Shown piece by piece: positions 56,201-64,000 of a stretch of DNA of 64,000 nucleotides (within the stretch, counting starts at the first letter, position 1; each line of letters starts with the position of its first letter). The stretch is taken from positions 372,001-436,000 of the forward strand of contig JADLSH010000145.1 of assembly GCA_016169945.1 (NCBI GenBank), read 5' to 3'. This stretch comes from Trachythela sp. YZ-2020 (Eukaryota; Cnidaria; Anthozoa; Malacalcyonacea; Clavulariidae). The notes under the pieces are model-generated. The model worked only from the letters and a program-made list of their open reading frames with translations, ran no database searches and was not told the origin of the DNA. A program made the position numbers and the translations under genes.

Positions 56201-59200
56201 TCGTGCAATATATATACATGTGCAATAAACAGCTTTCAGTCAAATGACAATTGTGATGAAAAGGCTGCTTCCATTTAACTATACTAAACATCGTAGAAGG
56301 TGTTAGTAGATGGAATACTCGAACGGAAATTTATATACATTTTTTAGACGTAGCCAGGAGCAGTTGCGAAAAATGCAACTTAGGCACTCTGGCAGGAATT
56401 GAACCTGCGGCCCTGCGATTCCGGTGCAGCGCTCTAACCAACTGAGCTACAGAGTCTAGTTGCTGAGCATTAACCGCAAGTTCGGTATATAAGATGGGAG
56501 TGATGCCAGTGTATGGTGTATGGGTAAATATCAAGATTTTTCTCCGCATCTTGTTCGATTGATACTTGAACGGAAATTTATACACTTTTAGACCTAGCCA
56601 GGAACAGTTGCGAAAAATGCAACTTCGGCCCGAGTCATTTTACGAGCCTTACAGTAGATGACGAGTCATTTTACGAGCCTTAGATGACGAGTCATTTTAC
56701 AATGTCTAAAAAATGTATATAAATTTCCGTTCGAGTATTCCATCTACTAACACCTTCTACTATTAATCCAATTGAATGAGATGCCGAGAAAAATCTTGAT
56801 ATACTAAACATCGCAGGTTTTCTCCAGGTAATCCTGTGTTATCACTATATCAATAAGGGATGTCTCTTACTAGAAAAACGTTAACGTAAGGTCGATTGTT
56901 AAGTATAAAGGATATGTTTGTCGACTATATCCACTCATCATGTCGTTAGCTAACGGCGAGTGTCCTTATGTTAACGTGGTTAGACATCCTGATTGGTTGC
57001 AAGCTCACAGCCAGCGGATGACGAGTCATTTTACAATGTGTGAAGTGTCCAAGCTTACTTTTGCACAGGGTGGATGAGACATAGTTGTATTCGCCAAATC
57101 TGCCAACACATGGAAACCACAGCAGTCTCCTGCAACTTGAAGTTCATCTTTTGTTTGATTTCCCAGACGTTGCCAACTTGATCTCAATAAGGCTTCTTGT
57201 TTAGCTGGAGGGACAGTCAGAGCGGCAATGGATACAGACAATAAGACTATAAACAGGAATGCCAGGGTTATCATGTACTGATTATGTTAAGGAATATTGC
57301 AGTATTGTTGCAGTGCACTTATATAAAACATATCATATTATTATTTAAACTATTAAACATCCTCTATTTTATCAATGAGAAACCCAAAATACTTTAAAAG
57401 ACATAATTTGTAGTCCCACAAAAGGTCAGCAACATGCAGGCCAATATTTCTAGAACCATTCAGCAGCTTGTGAAGACATTTATATATTATAATGATTTCA
57501 AACACCAAAAAGTGTGTTGGAAAAGTTGGCAATATCCATTTTCAAAAATATAAAATTAGGTGTTTCACTCTACTATGCTATTTCATTCTGTCTAATGCAA
57601 GAAAATCTACAAGTAATTCTCAAGGGTTCAGTTTTGCCAAGCTATTCATCTCTAGATAAAAACAATTAAAAAGGATACAAAAAACAGGATAACCAGTTGA
57701 TGTCTTACAGCACCAATAAGACCAAATATTGAAATGATCAACAAGAAGACACCACATGTTACCACTCCACCCAATATTGGTAGACTAGTCAACACAGCTG
57801 TGATCTTGGCATAGACAGCAATAGATATCAACAGGATTGCAAGAAACTAAACAAAATATTTAAGTAAGAGTAACTGTATCTCAAAGATTTCATTTGAAGC
57901 TGGGTTTTCTTATGGTTTTCTTCAGGATTTTTTTGCTGGGTAAGTTTTTCCATGTAAGAATTTGTTAACCTAAACAAGGCAATATGATGAGGTTCCAGTT
58001 TGGGAAACATTGCATAAACTCCATGATTTTTGCCTACCATTTTGTTTTTTATCACAGTACGCACTGGAATACTTGAACGGAAATTTATATAGATTTTCTA
58101 GACCTAGCCAGGAGCAGTTGCGAAAAAAGCAACTTAGGCCCTCTGCCAGGAATTGAACCTGCGGCCATGCGATCCCGGTGCAGCACTCTAACCAACTGAG
58201 CTACAGAGTCCAGTTGCTGAGCATTAACCGCAAGTTCGGTATATAAGATGGGAGTGATGCCAGTATATGGTGTATGGGTAAATATCAAGATTTTTCTTGG
58301 CATCTCGTTCGATAGGATTAATAGTAGAAGGTGTTAGTAGATGGAATACTCGAACAGAAATTTATATACATTTTTTAGACTTAGTCAGGAACAGTTGCGA
58401 AAAATGCAACTTAAGCCCTCTGGCAGGAATTGAACCTGCGGTTAATACTCAGCAACTGGACTCTGTAGCTCAGTTGGTTAGAGCACTGCACAGGAACCGC
58501 ACCTAGTCTTGCTCCAAGTCCTCCTCTTTCCAACTGCACCAAACACAAAGTACAATGAAATTGGAGCAGAAAGTGAGAGACTTGGAACATCCGGCTCAGA
58601 ACGTTGACAATTCTATTGTCTGGCTATTCAAAATTGAATAGCTGGAAGTGGCCAGCAATTGCTACATGTTTGACAAAATGATCAAATAAAATATAATGGA
58701 ATTCCACCCAAGGTGCATTCTGTGTACAAAGGTTTGAAGATCTCCAGCATGAAGTTAAGATATATGGCTTGGCATGGCAGTGTGGGATTCAAATTCCCTT
58801 GCTAGTCTGGCATACATGCTTTTATCAAATTATTCACCAAGTTTTTTATCATTGTATGGATTTTAATGGTTTAACCTATATGTTCTGAACATTTTATGTG
58901 ACAGGATAAACAAATTCAACTTCCTGTTTGGCGGTGCGGTACTCTGAGATGACATACAGAGGGAGCTTCGGAGCAAGTATAGCTTTCCTCTGCCAATGTA
59001 ATATTGATTGGTTTACCCCAAATCCCAAGCTAGCCCTATGAGGTAAAAACCTAAGATTAAAACTTCAAACACCCGTGCCATGTTAGCATCCTTTATATTC
59101 ATGATACTGATCTATTTCTTACATAGCATCTGACACGTAGACAGCCAAATATGGTCTATATAAATGTCAATTAAAATGTCACAATTTAACTATTTCATTT

Positions 59201-59410
59201 TCTACCCTTGGTATTATATTTATCTTCCTAATTACTAATTTATTCACATACATATCATATCACATTTAGGGAGGAATATAACTATTATTTAAGAAATCTA
59301 AATAAAATGAACATTACACTTACAATGTAAATAACATTTAAAACTGCGAGTGAATTTTTTGAGCCGTAATAAGCACAAGTCTTCAAGCCAGAGCGTTTTT
59401 CTATATACAT
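53244..59410 (-). CDS. Tetraspanin of the TSPAN13/TSPAN31 type
   Basis: Five exons, all in phase 0, transcript order: 59410-59324, 57846-57679, 57277-57059, 55825-55694 and 53318-53244. They give 226 aa. Four TM segments are visible: AVLNVIYIFLAILLISIAVY, a CGVFLLIISIFGLIGAV helix, FFYMITLAFLFIVLLSV, and GGVGLFFSFTLIFGVYVAY. The large loop holds CCG (137-139), PPC (154-156), PCC (160-162) and CDQCPAC (170-176). GAVRHQLVILFFYMI, GGVGLFFSFT and the C-terminal RYRNIKDPSS-SFL order match TSPAN13/31. A minus-strand AATAAA lies near 53094-53099. Tetraspanins organise membrane microdomains; a specific partner cannot be read here. The last intron (2.4 kb) carries nested LINEs and intron 3 carries SINE-like units. 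Confidence 0.93.
53701..55015 (-). pseudogene. LINE B: CR1/Jockey-like LINE inserted in LINE A
   Basis: Minus-strand frame 55002-54490 shows FGLVFRRDNRASLYSL, IDLGITVTSDLSCAKHIEDT, LVRPKLEYGSNLWSPY and IQRRATKFIL. It continues after the MITE at 54123-54487 with NYDPNNYNLIIK, AELWNTLPSSVKS and RFKISLKNIYVSKR. The 3' end is marked by a (TAAAC)n tail (53703-53737 on the plus strand as TTTAG units). It is 5'-truncated. Confidence 0.75.
54123..54487. mobile_element. 365-bp MITE inserted in LINE B
   Basis: The ends CAGGGTTAGTCAAAATAACG and GCGGCCG-complement with TATTTTGAGCCCTA form an imperfect inverted repeat. It is flanked by GTTTC (54118-54122, 54488-54492), and removal of the element with one GTTTC restores the LINE B frame (RYETRNYD). 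Interior has many GGTCAAAATGACCGGTCA-type palindromes. Confidence 0.85.
55534..55597. repeat. 21-bp tandem triplication
   Basis: CACAGTTTTGTATGACAAAT and C, three copies, in the last tetraspanin intron. Confidence 0.9.
56283..56820. mobile_element. Rearranged cluster of tRNA-derived SINE-like units
   Basis: A minus-oriented unit with a full tRNA-like head (56395-56460; complement of GAGCGCTGCACCGGAATCGC and GGTTCAATTCCTGCC) is followed by a spacer and a second partial minus unit (about 56565-56635). Three copies of GACGAGTCATTTTAC come next, then a plus-oriented tail (56705-56815). GATGACGAGTCATTTTACAA appears again at 57017-57036, directly beside the donor of tetraspanin exon 3. Confidence 0.7.
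58072..58500. mobile_element. SINE-like units, one full and one head-to-head pair
   Basis: A minus-oriented unit (58072-58320) has tRNA-like A and B boxes at 58150-58205. A second minus unit (58325-58442) joins a plus-oriented head (58457-58495, CTCTGTAGCTCAGTTGGTTA). This is the same family as at 9.0, 50.2 and 56.3 kb. Confidence 0.7.
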
Positions 59411-62400
59411 GTTGAGATCTTTGGAGAATGTCCTTCGTAACTATGAACTTTGTAGAAACATAAACTATGTTATTAGATCAGGGAACCATTCTTCATGGTT
59501 ATGTTTACGAGTCGTGAAAATTTACGTACATCTTGTCAAAATCAAATATTTATAAATAATAAATAATATCTATAAACACGAGCCTGCGAACCTCGTGACA
59601 CTAAGCGGCTAGTTACTTCATGTAACAACTTTGGTTCCATATCGTCGTTTGCATCTTAGGATGAACAGTCGCAAATATTAAGAACATTGTATAATTATGA
59701 TCACGTGCAACTTTGATGTTTAAGAGCATATGACAGGTTCAGATCTGATATGATCAGATAATCACTTTTAACATGCTGATTGACTGAGCTGATTGACTGA
59801 GCTGACTGACTGAGCTGATTGAAACTATCGAATGCTTGTTGCAAACAAACATTGATGTTTCACGTGAGAATAGACAATAGAAACCTCTAACCGCCGTTTG
59901 ACGTTAGCGGTTCGAACATTTTTCGACTTAGATTTGAAGTTCTTAGATGAACATTTTTCGACTTAGATTTGAAGTCGACTTAGATTATGTTCTTCGAAGG
60001 ATCTAAACGAGAGGTGAAATGCGCTTTATAAGTCTTAAAGTCTACCGAAGAATCAAGTGTTGATCGCCGCTATGTTGGATTTCGCTCCTCCAAGCGTATC
60101 ATGGTCGAGTCAAAATAAAATGCGAAGAATGAACTATTTCGACTTCAAATTCGTCTCTCCTGCTAGAATAATAAGTACTGCGTATGCACATAGTGTGGAT
60201 ACGTGAAACATGATATAAAAAACCCAAATAAACCCTGAGGGAAATTACAAACGTGTAGACCTACCTCTTGACGTTCAAAACTCGCGTTGAAAACCTCAAA
60301 CGTGGCGTCGGGATAGGGTCACGTGACCCGTAGACGTTAGCGGTTCGGCGTAAAGCCGTAAACCTCGATCTAAAGGTCTCTAATGACAATGTCTTCTGCG
60401 ACTTGTTCAAATCCTTAGATCACACGATAGTATATATCACGTTGCAACCTGTCCTGCATTGTCAATATGGTTTCCCCGCGAAGATTGTCAATGACTGTAG
60501 GTCTTCCTGTACTCCTTTGGGGGTTCACATCATCACCTTCATACCGTTTAAAGCTGCTTTTGGTGATGATTCTCGATAGCCCAGTTAATTCCACACAAAT
60601 GGTCTAAAACTATAATTCGAAAGACGGATCATTGAAAAAAAGGCAAAGCGTGAGCAGCAGTCCGCTGATAGACAAACCAAACCTTATCTTCCGTACACAG
60701 TGGGTCAGCATGTGTACCGTGTACGATCGACACGATCCGGAGGACACGTCCGTTGTCCAGTCTTATAGATAAATGTGTTGTAAATAATATATTTCTATAT
60801 TTAGGGACACTATAAATGGAGCAATAAGCTCTTAAGTTCGTAAATAAATAAAAACAGATAAAACAAGCGCGCTCAAAGAAAGACAAATCACTTGCCGGAT
60901 GCAACTAGTGACAACCCAACGGTCCCTGACGCCCAAGAATACAGCACAACCGATAAAGATTCCGGTGATGAATTATCACCTCCTGAACTACCACCCCCCC
61001 CCCTCTCAACACCAGCTAACTCCAGTGATGGTAATGTTCCTGCAAAAGGCAACAATATACAATCAAATTACTTTCTCCAGCCAAATAATTTATTTATGTA
61101 ATGTGTTAATTAATACGTGTCATGTCAATTGTTATTTATAAATTATAATTATGTAACATTGGCGAATTCATTAAACTAAACTAGACTAATGCCCATTCAA
61201 TACTCTCTTTCAAGACGTTTACTTAGAAAGGAGGCTGGGTGAGTGAGAATGTCTCCATAAATCACAATTATGAAAACAAAGATTCGATAGTCGGAGTGAA
61301 AACCCTCACTTGACAAACTCTATATCATCTTTAATTTATCCTAGATGCTCCAACCTAATTTTTTGATACCTCTAAGATCGAATTTTCATTCACAGCCTTA
61401 ATATTCCAAGTCTCTTTCTACTTCCACAGTTTTGACTCTGTTAGTTCTGATTTTAATATTCGCAGGTGTCTCTTTGAATGAAAATTAGCCTTAAGGATTA
61501 CGAGCACAACACACAACACACACACATATACACACACACACATATACACACACACAGATGTTCACTCGGCCTATTAGATGAATTTAGATCTGTTCAGTAC
61601 AATCAGGTACAATGGCCAGACTAGCTGGACATTATGGGAAGGAATAAGACTTCTTCGAGAGTTACCAGATATTGAATTGGAATCGGAAGAAATGAAAATA
61701 GAAATGAAATAAATATACATTAAAGTCAATTGTAAAAGTTAATAAGATTTACCTATAGAAATTATTATTATTTACCAACGATCTCAAACGAATCTAAAGA
61801 TTAGTTTAACAATGTCAATAGAAAATGCTGAAATATTCAATCCATCCTTTTTGATCTTTTCCAGTGTTATTCTCCAGCACTACTATCTGCAAAGATACCC
61901 CTGATACATGTCACGCTGTTTATTGATTTCGAACCCTAATCCTAACCCTAACCACTGACCCGAACACATTAACAGCGAGACATGAATCTATATCCTGCAG
62001 TTTCACTAAACAGTCCGCTGACTCCGGCAATCCAGAGTTTACTCTTTCTTAAGGCTAGTTTACACAATCAAAGTTTCTTTGATCAACGATACAGTCGTAC
62101 CTCCAATAAACGGACATCCAGCGGACACTCTATTGAAAAACATTTCCCGTTCACGTCCATAAATTATTAGACTTTAAAGTTCAACAAATTTGATAGTCAA
62201 AGTGTTGGACATCTTAATGCTTTGATCAAAGTGTTGGACATATTATATTAATTAATCTATTTTAAAGAAAACTAAGACAGAAAGTACAGAATTAGAAAAT
62301 CTATGAGTCATAGTTTGATGACGTCACTGTGTTCACAGAAACTTTTATATGTAAACCAGCCTTTACACCAGATGATTCGTGAGATCAGCATCTGCTGAAT

Positions 62401-62540
62401 TCTGGACCTTTTTCAATCACTAATTGGGTTTATCTGTATAGGATGTATAGGCTGTATATGGTGGTTTAATGTGGTGATCAACTTCAAATGTAAGAGAAGA
62501 TAATGTACTGACAATATGAGAGCAAGTAAATTAGGCTAAA
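59411..62540. other. Region between tetraspanin and sulfotransferase, no confident gene
   Basis: The upstream part probably holds the tetraspanin promoter. AACATTTTTCGACTTAGATTTGAAGT is partly duplicated at 59916 and 59947. GACGTTAGCGGTTCG occurs at 59900 and 60334, bounding a possible 450-bp element. A Pro/Ser-rich frame at 60892-61101 (SPPELPPPPLSTPANSS) has no recognisable homology. An AC/ATAC microsatellite lies at 61505-61558. No reliable exon chain could be built. Confidence 0.5.
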
Positions 62541-62736
62541 TAATAATTTTATTGATTTATATATTACACTCTTCATGGCGAAATGTTCTACAACATATAC
62601 ATTTGTCGCCAAACAAAAAATCAAAACATATAATCATAGTGAACAATCTTTCACTCTGCGATATATAACTGTTTTCACCTGAATAAAGTTGATCACTCCC
62701 AGTGAAACACACATATATAGTTACCAAAGCCAGTCA

Positions 62737-63093
62737 TTACGACCAACCAAAATTTATCCCAGTTATATTATACAGTTCTTTGTTGTATGGTTCAAAAAAT
62801 TTCCTTAGTTTCATTTCAACGTCCTTGTCAATGTTCGGATGAGTTCTACCTTTGCTTGAACCAAGACATTTTGGATGTCCTTTGTCATCCACAGGACAAT
62901 AATATCCTTTCCTTCTGTCATAGTAAAAATGTTTTAGTTTGATAAAGTCGCGAAGTTCCAGACATTTCTCTAACTTCTTCACAACAGGGTATGGATCTTT
63001 GACAAGTCCATCACCATCAACAAAACACATTTTCTTAATGTCAAACACTTTCAGCCAGTTTTTTATATGATAAGAATAAATACTTGTATTGAC
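62737..63093 (-). CDS. Heparan sulfate 3-O-sulfotransferase-like, last exon (partial)
   Basis: One terminal exon of 118 codons, entering in phase 0 after a CAG acceptor at 63094-63095 and ending GINFGWS. SIYSYHIKNWLKVFDIKKMC, VDGDGLVKDP, FYYDRRKGYYC, KCLGSSKGRTHP and LRKFF-PYN-ELY match the C-terminal half of HS3ST-type Golgi sulfotransferases. The two cysteines around the loop (YYC...KC) and the KGR-HP motif near the PAPS-binding site are present. NDST-type enzymes are the main alternative, but the tail ending fits HS3ST better. AATAAA on the minus strand lies at about 62548-62553. Upstream exons lie beyond 63.1 kb and none was recognised before the window end. Confidence 0.85.
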   Translation of the reverse strand, partial: VNTSIYSYHIKNWLKVFDIKKMCFVDGDGLVKDPYPVVKKLEKCLELRDFIKLKHFYYDRRKGYYCPVDDKGHPKCLGSSKGRTHPNIDKDVEMKLRKFFEPYNKELYNITGINFGWS

Positions 63094-63349
63094 CTGGAAA
63101 AGTAAACTTTAAATTAATGAAAATCGCCCGAAGGGTAATTCGGTGGACACTCAAGATTTTAAAAGACAAGAAAATAATGTATTTCTCACTTCTACCATGC
63201 AAGTACGTAAATAACAACAAAAACGTCAAAATGCAGCGAACTTATCAACAAGCTGTTACAATTCTATGTACAAAGTTGTCGCCGCTCACAATTTCTCAAC
63301 ACGTCGCAACGTCTGTGATGTAACGTAGTTGAATTGTAAGAAGATAACA

Positions 63350-64000
63350 CGTCATATACAACTTGCAGCAACATGTCAACAAACTGAGGACAAGCAGTGC
63401 GAACTGCGAACGCAACCTGATACCAGTTTGTTATAACAACCTTTGAAATCTCGTTTGAAACCGCTTAGCAAGTCTTTTGAGTCATTAACCCTGTCAGCAA
63501 ATTGTCAACAAGCTGAGGATCGGACAAGCAGTGCAAACACAACCTGATATCAACTTGTTGGAACAACCTTGTAGCATGTCTGTTAAGTCATCAACAACCT
63601 TGTACTCTTGTATAGAAAGTTGTCATCAAGCTGGGATATCAGCTTGTTAGAACAATCTTGTAGCAAGTCTGTTGAATCATCAACCTTGTAGCAAGTTGTC
63701 AACAAGCTTGGAACAAGGAGTGTGAACACAACCTGATATCGTGAGCTTGTTAGAACAACCTTGTAGCAAGTCTGTTGGATCATCAACCTTGTAGCAAGTT
63801 GTCTACAAGCTTGGAACAAGGAGTGTGAACACAACCTGATATCGTGAGCTTGTTAGAACAACCTTGTAGCAAGTCTGTTGAATCATCAACCTTGTAACAA
63901 GTTGTCTACAAGTTTGGAACAAGGAGTGTGAACACAACCTGATATCGTGAGCTTGTTAGAACAACCTTGTAGCAAGTCTGTTGGATCATCAACCTTGTAG
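63350..64000. repeat. Satellite of about 104 bp, running off the window end
   Basis: Tandem, progressively more regular units contain ACAACCTGATATCGTGAGCT, AACCTTGTAGCAAGTCTGTT, and CAAGCTTGGAACAAGGAGTG. Copies near 63350-63600 are diverged, and those after 63690 are close to identical. Open frames across it are repeat artefacts. Confidence 0.9.

Noticed and set aside
60892..61101. Pro/Ser-rich frame as an exon
   Set aside because: Low-complexity composition with a C-run, no recognisable domain, and no supporting upstream exon or convincing acceptor.
61638..61711. Short frame LWEGIRLLRELPDIELESE... ending at a stop, as a terminal exon
   Set aside because: Plausible amino-acid composition, but no upstream exon, no clear acceptor in frame and no homology recognised.

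Overview
This is an intron-rich, AT-rich, repeat-dense metazoan window, most likely from a cnidarian (anthozoan-like). That placement is inference. It rests on apextrin (ApeC) and adhesion-GPCR genes with GT-AG introns, animal-type fukutin, tetraspanin and 3-O-sulfotransferase, abundant MITEs and LINEs, and no bacterial-style operons. Every gene model below was assembled by hand from splice sites whose phases agree, and none is confirmed by RNA.

Layout. 0.4-1.9 kb (+): last three exons of fukutin. 4.5-5.0 kb (-): a VMAC-like coiled-coil protein. 7.4-10.4 kb (+): a 106-aa unrecognised coiled-coil protein. A 2.2-kb near-perfect palindromic transposon (5.2-7.4 kb) sits between these two divergent genes. 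14.4-20.4 kb (+): a complete 11-exon adhesion GPCR (signal segment, D8C-like domain, GAIN/GPS, 7TM; 827 aa). 25.5-34.4 kb (+): a complete 9-exon type I membrane receptor of about 701 aa (signal peptide, R-type lectin, ApeC/apextrin domain, CUB, S/T stalk, TM, NPxY-containing tail). 35.9-47.6 kb (-): complete 15-exon PSMC5/Rpt6 proteasome ATPase. 53.2-59.4 kb (-): complete 5-exon TSPAN13/31-type tetraspanin. 62.7-63.1 kb (-): last exon of a heparan sulfate 3-O-sulfotransferase-like gene that continues beyond the window.

Between and inside the genes lie many mobile elements. They include PIF/Harbinger-like MITEs (TWA target duplications), hAT-like MITEs (8-bp duplications), a MULE-like MITE (9-bp duplication), broken LINEs, tRNA-derived SINE-like units often in head-to-head pairs, and nests up to three deep. 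Minisatellites are also common. The most striking are a 1.1-kb (CTT)/(GCTGTT) tract inside an ApeC intron, a 48-bp array in a PSMC5 intron, and a telomere-like 18-bp array.

The most interesting gene is the lectin-ApeC-CUB membrane receptor. Apextrin-type domains are known mainly from secreted proteins, and amphioxus members bind peptidoglycan. Here one is tethered to the membrane with glycan-binding and CUB modules and a tyrosine-rich cytoplasmic tail, which suggests a pattern-recognition or phagocytic receptor. It lies directly downstream of the adhesion GPCR on the same strand. PSMC5 carries a tandem duplication over its last splice acceptor that could produce an alternative C-terminus.
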